Positions 1 to 8,055 of a stretch of DNA of 30,118 nucleotides are shown one piece after another. This DNA comes from UBA1737 sp964541525 (GTDB lineage Bacteria; Bacillota_I; Bacilli_A; ML615J-28; CAG-313): the NCBI GenBank assembly GCA_964541525.1, contig CAZIQF010000025.1, forward strand, positions 1 to 30,118, in the 5' to 3' direction. The stretch's first letter is position 1; each line of letters opens with the position of its first letter. A program made the position numbers and the translations under genes. The notes under the pieces were generated by a model, which saw nothing but the letters and a program-made list of their open reading frames with translations, did not search any database and was not told the DNA's origin.

Positions 1-318
1 TCTTGATGGAATATTTACCATTGATACTGAGTATGTTCCATCTGCATTTACTTCATCTACTTCTGCATTTACTACACCTGTAGCACCTACTACAACTTGA
101 TCTGCTGCAACTTCACCATTTGCTAATACAATACCATACTTTGCACCTGCTACTACTTCAGATACAGTTGCTTTAAATCTTAATCCAGCTGGATCATCTA
201 AACGCATTGATGCGCCTTCTGTCATTGTAACTGTTGCAGCTGCTTTTACTGTTAATGATTTTGTGCCTAGCACTAAGGCTGCCAACATTACAAATATTCC
301 TAAGATAATTTTTTTCAT
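1..318 (-). CDS. Secreted surface protein, N-terminal part (cut by window edge)
   Basis: The gene begins with ATG at 318 and stays open to the left edge, giving 106 residues. The start follows a strong GGAGG at 326-330. The N-terminus is a classic Sec signal peptide: two lysines, then a hydrophobic core of about 17 residues (IILGIFVMLAALVLG), then a polar region with VKA-AA as a likely cleavage site near residue 26. The exported part begins with the pattern EGASMRLDDPAGLRFKATV, which I know from extracellular proteins of low-GC Firmicutes and Mollicutes relatives, but I cannot name a function. It lies directly downstream of the small peptide gene at 330-455. That gene's stop codon touches this ribosome binding site, so the two are probably co-transcribed and translationally coupled. 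Confidence 0.8.
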   Translation of the reverse strand, partial: MKKIILGIFVMLAALVLGTKSLTVKAAATVTMTEGASMRLDDPAGLRFKATVSEVVAGAKYGIVLANGEVAADQVVVGATGVVNAEVDEVNADGTYSVSMVNIPSR

Positions 319-329
319 CTAATTACCTC

Positions 330-455
330 CTATTCAAAGAATTCAAAATCTTCATCAGTTTGCCATGGATAGTTAACTACTGCACTTACTGCTAAACTGA
401 TTTCTGTTTCAAATTCAATCACTTGAATATTAGGAGTTTCATAATTCTTCTTCAT
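330..455 (-). CDS. 41-residue peptide of unknown function, first gene of a surface-protein operon
   Basis: A short reading frame runs from ATG at 455 (behind AGAGGAGAA) to TAG at 330-332 and encodes 41 residues beginning MKKNYETPNIQVIEFE and ending DEDFEFFE. It has no signal peptide or membrane segment and has an acidic C-terminus. Small proteins with an N-terminal K-K-x-Y-x-x-P-x-I-x-V-I-E-F pattern recur in Firmicutes and Bacteroidetes as unannotated short genes, some near secreted products or modification enzymes; that family statement is from memory. The strong ribosome binding site, the promoter at 534-562 and the tight coupling to the secreted protein support a real gene. It could be a peptide precursor or a regulator of the surface protein; neither is shown. 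Confidence 0.65.
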   Translation of the reverse strand: MKKNYETPNIQVIEFETEISLAVSAVVNYPWQTDEDFEFFE

Positions 456-533
456 ATTATTCTCCTCTAATAATTATAGATTCTATATAGGTTTTTTAGA
501 ATCAAATCAATTTACCAATTTGAATCTTTTCTT

Positions 534-562
534 ATTATACCATTTACGAAAGCGTTTGTAAA
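534..562 (-). promoter_or_regulatory. Sigma-A promoter with LacI/CcpA-like operator in the spacer
   Basis: On the minus strand there is TTTACA (557-562), a 17-base spacer and TATAAT (534-539), directed at the peptide gene at 455. The near-palindrome TTTACGAAAGCGTTTGTAAA (543-562, 16 of 20 positions symmetric) overlaps the -35 box and most of the spacer. Its GAAAGCGTTTG core resembles LacI-family and catabolite-responsive operators. A repressor bound here would block RNA polymerase, so carbohydrate control of the surface-protein operon is a fair inference. Confidence 0.65.
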
Positions 563-590
563 ATAAAATATTCTTTTTTATCAACAATAG

Positions 591-604
591 TCATTCTAGA
601 ATGA
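591..604. promoter_or_regulatory. Perfect 14-bp palindrome upstream of the promoter
   Basis: TCATTCTAGAATGA is perfectly self-complementary and lies about 30 bp upstream of the -35 box of the minus-strand promoter at 534-562. The position suits an activator or second operator site. The protein that would bind is unknown. Confidence 0.35.
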
Positions 605-692
605 TACTTTTTGATTATTTTTGATATAATTTCTATACATATTTTTTTCTTTCAAAATTGTACAAAGATATTATTGATTCATAGAATGTACA

Positions 693-745
693 AAAAAAAG
701 CGGCAACAGATTAGCCGAATTTCGGTATTCTATTATCGCTTTTCA
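693..745 (-). terminator. Long hairpin terminator of the DUF1538/P-II operon
   Basis: Read on the minus strand, AAAAGCG begins an imperfect stem of about 16 bp that contains several G-U pairs and is capped by CCGAAATTCGG. It closes with CGCTTTT followed by T's. It lies just past the stop of the last P-II-like gene (781). Confidence 0.7.
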
Positions 746-780
746 TTTTTTTGATTAAAATCATTTCTATCTAATAATAC

Positions 781-1113
781 TTACTTAATATTATTCTCAC
801 TTATTTTATTAATACCAACTACATCATCAACTGGTACAGTAAAGGCTATTCCTTGTCCTAATGAATCAAGTCCTACTTTTTGATAGATAGCATGTAGTAC
901 CGCTTTTTTAATTTCTTTAGGTATGATTATCATTAGTAGTTCTTTTTCTGATGAAATTGAGATACCAAAGAATTTTTCAATGTCATGATTGGCTGTTCCT
1001 CTTGCATTAAGGATTGTACCCCCTGTTGCTCCACATGATTTAACTGCATCCATAACATCTTCGGTATATCCATTATTTACTATTGCAAAAACTATTTCAA
1101 ATTTATTTTCCAT
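781..1113 (-). CDS. P-II-like regulatory protein (second copy)
   Basis: This 110-residue protein has the size and pattern of the P-II (GlnB/GlnK-like) signalling family. There is a beta strand (EIVFAIVNNG), a helix, then GGTILNARGTANHD at the place of the T-loop, a second beta-alpha-beta half, and LGQGIAFTVPVDDVVG at the place of the nucleotide-binding B-loop. The classical uridylylated tyrosine is not present, so control by uridylylation is unlikely; ligand or nucleotide binding is the probable input. The start at 1113 follows CGAGGTGAAAT. The gene overlaps the end of the preceding P-II-like gene by 11 bases, so translation is coupled. Position after a DUF1538 gene suggests that it modulates that transporter-like protein. 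P-II-like membership is fairly sure; the ligand is unknown. Confidence 0.8.
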   Translation of the reverse strand: MENKFEIVFAIVNNGYTEDVMDAVKSCGATGGTILNARGTANHDIEKFFGISISSEKELLMIIIPKEIKKAVLHAIYQKVGLDSLGQGIAFTVPVDDVVGINKISENNIK

Positions 1114-1477
1114 CTATTTCACCTCGATTTTGCTTATTATTAATCATAAATTGATAAAGCGATAACCCCATTACTGAAGAAATCGGTACTACAACTGCAA
1201 CACCTTTACCATTTCTAATTGTTTTAAACTTTTCATCTAACGTCTGCATCACTGCTTTGATTTTAGTACTTTTAATTACACTGAGAATAATTCCTTTTTC
1301 ATTGTTTAAACCAAGCATCTGCAAAGTTGAATTATTAGCAGTACCCTTTCCATATAAGATCATTTGTAAATTACTTTCAAAGCCACTTAAAACATCGGTA
1401 TAGAATTCGGTTTTATTTCGATCAACGATTGTAATTACTAATTTTGCTTTTACTATTGAACTATTACTTTTATTCAT
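1103..1477 (-). CDS. P-II-like regulatory protein (first copy)
   Basis: This 124-residue protein shares the fold signature of its neighbour: LVITIVDRNKTE as first strand and loop, YGKGTANNSTLQMLG in the T-loop region, and NGKGVAVVVPISSVMG in the B-loop region. The C-terminal tail is longer and charged. The ATG at 1477 follows TAGGTGAAA and sits 8 bases past the DUF1538 stop, so the three genes form one operon. Two different P-II-like proteins side by side could form hetero-trimers or sense different signals. The sequences are clearly diverged, so this is an old duplication rather than a recent copy. The role in controlling the DUF1538 protein is inferred from gene order. Confidence 0.8.
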   Translation of the reverse strand: MNKSNSSIVKAKLVITIVDRNKTEFYTDVLSGFESNLQMILYGKGTANNSTLQMLGLNNEKGIILSVIKSTKIKAVMQTLDEKFKTIRNGKGVAVVVPISSVMGLSLYQFMINNKQNRGEIDGK

Positions 1478-1485
1478 TTTTTCAC

Positions 1486-3012
1486 CTACATAAAATCAAT
1501 GATTTGTTCATCATCTTCACTTAAAATTCGTTTCATTGCAATTGTCTCTTTGACCTTATTTTCAATAATTGCTTTAAAACCTAACAATTGAATTGTAATT
1601 AAAGGAGTCATTGCAATAAACGCGACAATTCCAAAACCATCTCTTAAAATTGCTGATTCGCCCTGAATCACTAAGCATGATCCGATTGCAAATGGCAAAA
1701 TAAATGTTGATGACATCGGTCCTGATGCCACACCACCTGAGTCAAAAGCAATGGCAGTATAAATTTTTGGAACAAATAGCGATAATCCTAAGGAAATAAA
1801 ATAGCCAGGTATAACAATATACATAATATTGAAATCATAAATAATCCTAATCATCGCGAGACATAATGAAATACCTACACCAATTGATAAACCGATAGTC
1901 ATAGCTTTTTTGGTAATATAACCACCTGTAATTTCTTCAACTTGCTTCTTTAAAATATGAACAGCAGGTTCAGCAAGTACTACCAATAAGCCAATAACAA
2001 ATCCTAGGGGAATTAAAAAATACTTATTATATGTAGCAATGGAATAACCAATTTTATAGCCTAGAGGCATATATCCAATATTAACTGAAGTTAAAAAGAT
2101 TACCAATCCGATAAATGTATATACGATGCCAATACCTATCTTTTTTAAATATTTAATCGGAAGTTTTAGAAAAGTAATTTGACATACTAAAAAGGATATT
2201 ACAATTAATCCTAAAGCCAATCCTACTTCTTTGCTAACTACTAACAATTGTTCAATAATCGTATGAATAATATCATTACTGAATGCATATTTAGCTAAAT
2301 CAATCGTGACATTGTTGTTATTACTAAAGATACTTAATGATAAAACTACTAGAATTGGGCCTACTGAACATAATGCAACAATACCAAAACTATCTTCCTT
2401 GGCATTTTTGCCACTCAAAACATTAGCAATCCCAACGCCTAATGCCATTAAAAATGGAACCGTAATTGGGCCTGTTGTAACCCCTCCAGAATCAAATGCA
2501 AGTGGTAATAAATCGACATTATCATTAATAACTACTAATAACCCTAGTGCAAATAATAACATGTAAAACAGCATTAGGATCATTGATAAGTTCTTCTTAA
2601 ATACGATTCTTAAAATACCAATAACAATAAACAAACCAACACCTACAGCAATTCCAACAATTAATAAAGTACTATTTATAACATTAGATACTTGACTTGC
2701 AAGAACTTGTAAATCAGGTTCAGCAATGGTAATTAAAAGTCCTAATAAAAAAGCAACGATTACTAATAAACCTAGTTTTCGTTTTTTTGCTAGACCTGAA
2801 CCAACACTAGATCCCATCGGTGTCATCGCTAAATCAGCACCTAAATTGAATGTTGCGATTCCGATTACTAAGAAAACTGTTGACGCTAAGAAAGTAACGA
2901 TTTCTTCAATACTTAAACTAACAAAAGGAGTTATAGCTAAAATGATTACGATGGCAACGATTGGTAGTACCGACATTAGAGCTTCTTTAATTTTGTCTAA
3001 TAATATGTTCAT
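1486..3012 (-). CDS. Tandem DUF1538 membrane protein, putative transporter/antiporter
   Basis: This 508-residue, very hydrophobic protein has about 12-14 membrane segments. It contains an internal duplication: GLLITIAEPDLQVLASQV in the first half matches GLLVVLAEPAVHILKKQV in the second, and AFDSGGVTTGP matches AFDSGGVASGP. These are DUF1538 hallmark segments, so two DUF1538 units are fused in one chain. I recall paired DUF1538 proteins (UmpAB of Halomonas) reported as Na+/H+ antiporters; a cation antiporter is therefore a reasonable guess, not established here. The ATG at 3012 follows AAAAGGAGAA. Two P-II-like genes follow immediately, which suggests allosteric control of transport. The invariant DSGG segments are probably part of the transport path. 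Confidence 0.8.
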   Translation of the reverse strand: MNILLDKIKEALMSVLPIVAIVIILAITPFVSLSIEEIVTFLASTVFLVIGIATFNLGADLAMTPMGSSVGSGLAKKRKLGLLVIVAFLLGLLITIAEPDLQVLASQVSNVINSTLLIVGIAVGVGLFIVIGILRIVFKKNLSMILMLFYMLLFALGLLVVINDNVDLLPLAFDSGGVTTGPITVPFLMALGVGIANVLSGKNAKEDSFGIVALCSVGPILVVLSLSIFSNNNNVTIDLAKYAFSNDIIHTIIEQLLVVSKEVGLALGLIVISFLVCQITFLKLPIKYLKKIGIGIVYTFIGLVIFLTSVNIGYMPLGYKIGYSIATYNKYFLIPLGFVIGLLVVLAEPAVHILKKQVEEITGGYITKKAMTIGLSIGVGISLCLAMIRIIYDFNIMYIVIPGYFISLGLSLFVPKIYTAIAFDSGGVASGPMSSTFILPFAIGSCLVIQGESAILRDGFGIVAFIAMTPLITIQLLGFKAIIENKVKETIAMKRILSEDDEQIIDFM

Positions 3013-3120
3013 TTTATTCTCCTTTTAATTATTTTTTTCAGTTTTTGATTATGAGTATTTTATCATATTTTTATTTTTTTAGAGATTAATTTGCAAGGTT
3101 AATAATTAGTATGGTTTTTA

Positions 3121-3146
3121 TAAAAAAGAAAGGTATTTAACCTTTC
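3121..3146 (-). terminator. Terminator after the sugar-kinase gene
   Basis: On the minus strand GAAAGGT, a five-base loop and ACCTTTC form a hairpin followed by TTTTTTA. It begins right at the TAG stop of the kinase gene (3147) and separates it from the DUF1538 operon. Confidence 0.8.
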
Positions 3147-4142
3147 CTAAAATTGATTTTGATAATCATTAATTTGTTTTAAAATATAAGCTTTTTCTTG
3201 ATCATTTGGTAATCCATTATTGGCTATTTCTAATGCCCATAAGATTGCTCCCATAACTGGAGGTAAAGTCAATAATACAAATTCACATTGTTTATGAGTC
3301 AAGTTTAGGACCGTTTCTTTAAACGAATTCATCATTTCTTGATTTGTGGCTTTGGCCCAAACCGATCCAGCTTGAATCACTTGAATTGGTTCTTGACAAT
3401 TAATTGATGTAATTACCCCTGCAATTGAACGAGCCATATTTTCACCAGCAAGTCTTAAAATCCTAATTGCTTCTTCATCACCTTGATTAGCAGCAGCAAA
3501 TAAAGCTTTGATTAAAAAAGTTGAATCAACGTTTTGTCCGACAATTGCATTAGATAGTTCTGACTTATCTTTAATTCCATACATTTCATATACATATTTC
3601 GAAACAAGTGTTGGCTTACCAAAGCGAAAAGCTTCATCAAAAGCAAGTCTTACAGCTTGACGTGCAAGAAACGAGCCACCTGCTTCATCACCTGCTACAT
3701 AGCCAATACCACCAACTTGTATCCATTTTCCGCTTTCATCAATACCAACATTAACTGTTCCCGTCCCATTGATGCTACAGACACCACAGCCATTATTAGA
3801 CGCTGCCTTAATTCCTAGAAAGCCGTCATTCATAACTCTAAAATCCTTGAAACCTATTTTAGCAACTGCATTAGCTAAAGCTGTTTGTTGGAATGGAGCA
3901 TCAACTCCAGCAAGTCCAAATACACCCACTGCTACATCATCAATTGTGAGATTATTACTTGATAATAGTTCGGTAATACAACGATTCATTTCTCGATATG
4001 CACCATCAAAGCCATTAATTTTTGGTGATTCATGACTACATGTCCCTTTTCTAAAACCGTCAATAAAATTGCAATTGATATCAAATAATAAGTAATCAGT
4101 TTTGGTATTACCACCATCAACACCAATAATATATTTTTTCAT
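3147..4142 (-). CDS. BadF/BcrA-type ATPase, probable N-acetylglucosamine / N-acetylmuramic acid kinase
   Basis: This 331-residue protein belongs to the ASKHA sugar-kinase superfamily, BadF/BadG/BcrA branch. The N-terminal phosphate-1 motif is GVDGGNTKTDYLLFD (residues 7-21). A central GTGTVN and the segment GGIGYVAGDEAGGSFLARQ are typical of cytosolic GlcNAc kinases such as MurK. The expected reaction is ATP-dependent phosphorylation of free GlcNAc or MurNAc at O6, feeding amino-sugar recycling. The start ATG overlaps the last base of the GH4 glycosidase stop (TAATG), so the two are translationally coupled. A GH4 enzyme releases sugars from a disaccharide phosphate; the kinase would then phosphorylate the free non-phosphorylated half. 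The exact sugar cannot be told from sequence. Confidence 0.82.
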   Translation of the reverse strand: MKKYIIGVDGGNTKTDYLLFDINCNFIDGFRKGTCSHESPKINGFDGAYREMNRCITELLSSNNLTIDDVAVGVFGLAGVDAPFQQTALANAVAKIGFKDFRVMNDGFLGIKAASNNGCGVCSINGTGTVNVGIDESGKWIQVGGIGYVAGDEAGGSFLARQAVRLAFDEAFRFGKPTLVSKYVYEMYGIKDKSELSNAIVGQNVDSTFLIKALFAAANQGDEEAIRILRLAGENMARSIAGVITSINCQEPIQVIQAGSVWAKATNQEMMNSFKETVLNLTHKQCEFVLLTLPPVMGAILWALEIANNGLPNDQEKAYILKQINDYQNQF

Positions 4143-5428
4143 TAATCTTCTTCCTTAAAAAATTGTGGTAAAAATTCTTTATGAGCTTCTAGTAATTCAT
4201 CAAAACAATCAGATGCAGTTTTTAAATCACCACATAATGGGTTAATTACTAATGCACGCATTGCCTCATTTTTATCACCATATAAGGCAGCTTTAACTGC
4301 GTGTTTTTCGTATGCTTTAACTTGACGAATATATTCTTTCATATGATCATTGATAACACCTGTTACTTTTAATGGTGTAGCACCATCTTTGCCAATTCGT
4401 GCACATACTTCTACTGCATCATTATCATCTAAGAAATCAATTGCCCCTTTATTTAAAACATTTACTACTTGAATATCACCAACATCATTCCAAATCGAGT
4501 TAACTAAATTAATTGCAACTTCACTATAACGTGCTCCCCCACGTTTTGATAATTGTTCTGGTTTAACGTGTAAATCATTATTTTCATAGATTTTTAATAA
4601 TTCTTCTTCGATTTCCATGCAGATTTGACCACGTGATTTTTCAGAATGTTTTAATTTTTCTAATTTACTATCTTTAAAGTAATAATACTCTAAATAACAT
4701 GTTGGAATCGCACCAATCGCTGCAACTTGCTCCTTTGTAAATCCACTTGCAGGAATATTTTTCATTGATTCACTATTTAGTCCTGCATTTAATGCTTCCT
4801 GTAAATAATCCTTACCATCTTGTTCAATTTTTGTAACATAAGCAAAGTGATTAAGTCCCATATATTCAACAAAAGCATTAGGTAAATTCATTGCTTTTTT
4901 AATTCCATCAATTGTGTTGATTGGTACATTACATAACCCCATCATTTTAACATTAGTATAATTAAGTAATGCTTCAGCAATCATTCCTGATGGATTGGAG
5001 AAGTTAATTAACCATGCATTAGGACAATACGTTTCCATTAACTTTACAATTTTAAGCATTACTGGAATCGTTCTTAATCCTTTAAACATTCCACCAATAC
5101 CACACGTTTCTTGACCAATTAAATTATATTTGAGTGGGATTAATTCATCTTTAACTCTAGCTGGAAGTTTACCTACACGAATTTGTGCAAGTACAAAATC
5201 AGCATCTTTTAATGCATATGCATAATCATCTAAAACAAGTTCAGTTTGACATGGAAGACCAGCAGCTTCAATCATTCTTTTACATAATCCACCAACAATA
5301 TTTAGTTTTCTTTCATCAATATCCATTAATGCAAGATTAGTTACTGGTAAAGTTTCTCGTTTATTAATAATACCTTCAATTAATTCTGGTGTATAAGTAC
5401 TACCTGCACCAATAATACAAATTTTCAT
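4142..5428 (-). CDS. GH4 family 6-phospho-beta-glucosidase-like glycosidase
   Basis: This 428-residue protein has the NAD-binding N-terminus MKICIIGAGSTYTPEL of glycoside hydrolase family 4. The family hallmarks are present: NFSNPSGM (143-149), Cys166 in GLCNVP and His194 in GLNHF (the Mn2+ ligands), and GQETCGIGG near 105-113. GH4 enzymes cleave phosphorylated disaccharides by an NAD- and Mn-dependent oxidation/elimination route. The overall pattern is closest to the 6-phospho-beta-glucosidase (LicH/CelF/ChbF) group. The substrate may be a phosphorylated cellobiose or chitobiose-like sugar taken up elsewhere; no PTS gene is in this window. The next gene is an amino-sugar kinase, which favours an amino-sugar disaccharide. 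The start follows GGAGTGTAAAATG. Confidence 0.85.
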   Translation of the reverse strand: MKICIIGAGSTYTPELIEGIINKRETLPVTNLALMDIDERKLNIVGGLCKRMIEAAGLPCQTELVLDDYAYALKDADFVLAQIRVGKLPARVKDELIPLKYNLIGQETCGIGGMFKGLRTIPVMLKIVKLMETYCPNAWLINFSNPSGMIAEALLNYTNVKMMGLCNVPINTIDGIKKAMNLPNAFVEYMGLNHFAYVTKIEQDGKDYLQEALNAGLNSESMKNIPASGFTKEQVAAIGAIPTCYLEYYYFKDSKLEKLKHSEKSRGQICMEIEEELLKIYENNDLHVKPEQLSKRGGARYSEVAINLVNSIWNDVGDIQVVNVLNKGAIDFLDDNDAVEVCARIGKDGATPLKVTGVINDHMKEYIRQVKAYEKHAVKAALYGDKNEAMRALVINPLCGDLKTASDCFDELLEAHKEFLPQFFKEED

Positions 5429-5459
5429 TTTACACTCCTTAAATTTTATTTATACATCT

Positions 5460-5487
5460 ATTATACACAAATTAGATATATTTTGCA
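5460..5487 (-). promoter_or_regulatory. Promoter of the GH4/kinase operon
   Basis: On the minus strand TATAAT (5460-5465) lies about 30 bp upstream of the GH4 start. A weak -35 candidate TGCAAA (5482-5487) sits 16 bases further upstream. Confidence 0.45.
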
Positions 5488-5489
5488 CG

Positions 5490-5529
5490 AAAAACACTAG
5501 GTAAAATAAGAGTCTTTACCTAGTGTTTT
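5490..5529. terminator. Strong terminator between lipoprotein and GH4 genes
   Basis: AAAACACTAGGTAAA and TTTACCTAGTGTTTT form a 15-bp perfect stem with a 9-base loop and a T tract on both strands. It lies immediately past the lipoprotein stop at 5539 and insulates the GH4 operon. Confidence 0.9.
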
Positions 5530-5538
5530 AATTATTCT

Positions 5539-6453
5539 TTATTTTTCAAATTTGTAAGTTTTATCATTTTCATTTATATGATATTCATAAATTGTTTCAC
5601 CTGTTTCCGCATCTATATAACTATTTACATGAATAACATAAACTAATTCTGGACTAACATATTTTATTTTAATCTTTCCTTCTTCCTTATAAAAATTATA
5701 AGTTTCTTTATAGCCATTTTCCATTGTTTTAAATGAAGCTTTGAACTCTTTTTCATCCTCTACTTCAAAACTAAATGTTGAAAATTTTTTACCTTCCTTA
5801 ACAATTTTATATTTTAATTCTACTTCATTTTGTTCAATTTCTTGTTTAATCACAACATAATTATTTTGATCTAAACTAATTTTAATTTCTAATTCTGCTT
5901 CATTTTCTTCTAATTCTTTTTTCCCAACAAGATTGTACTCAATATCATCAATTACAGCAATTCCATTTAAACGATATTCCTCTTCTTGTTCATCAAATTC
6001 GTTATCATCATCATTATTTTCTAGTTCTTCTGCATCTAATTCTTGATTTAGATATAATAAATATTTAGTTACATTGCCGCTCAGATCTCTTGTTGCAAAT
6101 TCCATTTTAATTTCAAACTCTGCTCGATCAGATGCTAATTCATTTATTAGTAAAGGGCCATTATCAGCAAACATACTTTCCATCATTTGTAAATATTCAT
6201 TAACTTTCGGCATATCAATTTCATTCGCATCGCTCACTAATCTTTTAACTCTTCTTACCATTCTTGATTCTAGTTGAGTTGATTTATTAGATAAAATCTT
6301 TGCTGAAGAAAGCGAAGTAAAAGCTAAAGTACTAACATCATTATTTAATATCTTATTTATTATTGGATCAGTTGTGGCTTTATTACAACCAACCACTACT
6401 AGCATCATTATTACACTACAAACTACTAATCCAAAATATTTTATTTTGTTCAT
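5539..6453 (-). CDS. Lipoprotein sharing a domain with the neighbouring anti-sigma-like protein
   Basis: The start is placed at ATG 6453, behind GAGGAGG; the in-frame ATG 33 bases upstream has no comparable site. The product has 304 residues, with a lipoprotein signal peptide ending VVGC (Cys23). The mature part is rich in acidic residues (an Asp/Glu run around 165-180) and beta-type segments. Its C-terminal two thirds parallel the outer domain of the protein at 6527-7549: a YLLYLNQELDAEE segment matches YALYFNEKVEAEN, then LNGIAVIDDIEYNLVG matches INGMICCDDQEYLVVG, and VVIKQEIEQ matches IKVEQEIEK. This is thus the third gene of a sigma/anti-sigma operon and probably senses or competes for the same outer-surface signal. 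No named family was recognised. Confidence 0.8.
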   Translation of the reverse strand: MNKIKYFGLVVCSVIMMLVVVGCNKATTDPIINKILNNDVSTLAFTSLSSAKILSNKSTQLESRMVRRVKRLVSDANEIDMPKVNEYLQMMESMFADNGPLLINELASDRAEFEIKMEFATRDLSGNVTKYLLYLNQELDAEELENNDDDNEFDEQEEEYRLNGIAVIDDIEYNLVGKKELEENEAELEIKISLDQNNYVVIKQEIEQNEVELKYKIVKEGKKFSTFSFEVEDEKEFKASFKTMENGYKETYNFYKEEGKIKIKYVSPELVYVIHVNSYIDAETGETIYEYHINENDKTYKFEK

Positions 6454-6526
6454 AAAATCCTCCTCATTTATTTTTTTATCTTTCACTTAATATACAAATA
6501 AAGAAGCATTTTTATTGGAGAAATTT

Positions 6527-7549
6527 TTATTTTTTTATCACAATAATGTTTTCTTGATCAAAATGATATTGATAATTACCATCTTCATCAATATAAATAT
6601 CTACATTACCATTTATTTCATCAAGTTCATATTCACATTTAATATAATCTTGGTTATAAATAAATTTAAATTCATAAGAGTTACTTGCGTTAAAGATCTC
6701 TAATTCAACCATTTTTTGATTATTATTTAATTCAACGGAAATTTCATACTCTTCAACTAATTGATCACCTTTATAATAACTATAACTATACTCATTTTCT
6801 TTCTTTTCAATTTCTTGTTCAACTTTGATATAGCAATCATCAGTTAGGTATAAATTAAGTTCAACTTCCGATTCATCATTTTTCACTTTGTTAGTTCCCA
6901 CTACTAAATATTCTTGATCATCGCAACAAATCATCCCATTTATCTTGATTTCTTTTTTATTACCATTTTCAGCTTCTACTTTTTCATTAAAATATAAAGC
7001 ATAGCTCTCATCATAACTTGAATAATCAATTTCAATCAAAATCACATATTGATACTCTTTTAAATCTGAGTTATTCATTTTAAAAACAATATTATCTTGA
7101 TTTAACAAGTCAGTAATAGTTAAATAATATTTATTAATTTCACTTGCTATTTCATCATAATTATGATTATTATTAATCGTAATCGCTTGATTTAATCTTT
7201 TCATTCGCATATTTCTTACAGTATTATTTTCAAAATTACCAGCAAAATTAAATAATGTTATGGCTTGCATCGCATAGGTCTGACTAACTTTATTTACAAT
7301 TACTTCATCTTGATTATTATGTTTAGAATTAAAATTGAATACAATAACTAGCACAATTCCAACCACTAAACATACAACCATCGCAGGAACAAAACGAAGA
7401 CTAAATCTAAACTTTATTTCTCTTTTAATTTCTACAGCTGGTTTTCGCATATGAACATTATCAATAATTTTAGAACTAAGATAAGGAATATTTTTTGTTA
7501 AAACTTCATCTTTAATCATTTGAATAACTGCTTTTTTCTTCATTTTCAT
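6527..7549 (-). CDS. Single-pass membrane anti-sigma-like protein
   Basis: This 340-residue protein has a cytoplasmic N-terminus of about 50 residues, one membrane helix at about 52-73 (FVPAMVVCLVVGIVLVIVF), and a long acidic extracellular part. The layout and the ATGA overlap with the ECF sigma gene upstream mark it as the cognate anti-sigma factor. The zinc-binding HxxxCxxC motif of ZAS-type anti-sigma domains is missing, so the cytoplasmic domain is of another kind. The outer domain is paralogous to the lipoprotein encoded next. ATG 7549 or the second Met (7543) could be used; the overlap favours the first. Anti-sigma function is inferred from topology and gene order. Confidence 0.75.
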   Translation of the reverse strand: MKMKKKAVIQMIKDEVLTKNIPYLSSKIIDNVHMRKPAVEIKREIKFRFSLRFVPAMVVCLVVGIVLVIVFNFNSKHNNQDEVIVNKVSQTYAMQAITLFNFAGNFENNTVRNMRMKRLNQAITINNNHNYDEIASEINKYYLTITDLLNQDNIVFKMNNSDLKEYQYVILIEIDYSSYDESYALYFNEKVEAENGNKKEIKINGMICCDDQEYLVVGTNKVKNDESEVELNLYLTDDCYIKVEQEIEKKENEYSYSYYKGDQLVEEYEISVELNNNQKMVELEIFNASNSYEFKFIYNQDYIKCEYELDEINGNVDIYIDEDGNYQYHFDQENIIVIKK

Positions 7550-8055
7550 TTACCTATTTTCTTTCTTAAGTATTTAATCGCTTTATTATATAACCATAGA
7601 ACCGTTCCTAATGGTTTATCAACTATTACTGCAATATCTTTAAATCTCATTTCCCCAATAATATGCATTATTACGATTTCTTTTTCAATACCTGATAAAT
7701 AATCAATGATACCTAAATCAATTAAGTTTAGATTTTCTTCACTTAATGGATCTTTCATTTTATCAAAATATTCATTGTTAAGATCAACTTTTGCATATTT
7801 ATTACAGTAATTTATGCTCAAATTTTTTGCAATTTGTGCTAAATAACTTGAAGGATTATTTTTAATCGAAACATTATCAATATTTTCTAAAAAAGCAATA
7901 TAAGTATCTTGCATAAGGTCTTCAATGATCGCATTATTTTTAACAATTCCAGCAATCATATAATAAACAAGTTTACTAGTTAAGCTATAAAATTCATCAA
8001 ATGATTGATAATTTCTTTCTTTTAATTCTAAAATTATTTCTCTAATTCTATCCAT
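7546..8055 (-). CDS. ECF-type RNA polymerase sigma factor
   Basis: This 169-residue protein has the two-domain layout of sigma-70 family ECF factors. Region 2 includes NNAIIEDLMQDTYIAFLENI and the helix LAQIAKNLSINYCNK. Region 4 is the C-terminal helix-turn-helix MRFKDIAVIVDKPLGTVLWLYNKAIKYLRKKIG. It is the first gene of a three-gene operon (sigma, membrane anti-sigma, lipoprotein). It would direct transcription of an envelope-stress or signal-responsive regulon once released from the anti-sigma protein. The stop TGA overlaps the next ATG. The start ATG at 8055 follows a moderate AAAGAG site. Confidence 0.88.
   Translation of the reverse strand: MDRIREIILELKERNYQSFDEFYSLTSKLVYYMIAGIVKNNAIIEDLMQDTYIAFLENIDNVSIKNNPSSYLAQIAKNLSINYCNKYAKVDLNNEYFDKMKDPLSEENLNLIDLGIIDYLSGIEKEIVIMHIIGEMRFKDIAVIVDKPLGTVLWLYNKAIKYLRKKIGK

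Noticed and set aside
2726..3028. Frames on the plus strand within the DUF1538 gene (also 2306-2566)
   Set aside because: No ribosome binding site, fully antisense to a well supported gene, and rich in Pro, Thr and Lys from reverse reading of hydrophobic codons.
7546..7549. Mycoplasma-type code (TGA as Trp)
   Set aside because: TGA closes the sigma gene in an ATGA overlap with the anti-sigma gene, and tryptophans in conserved motifs are TGG.
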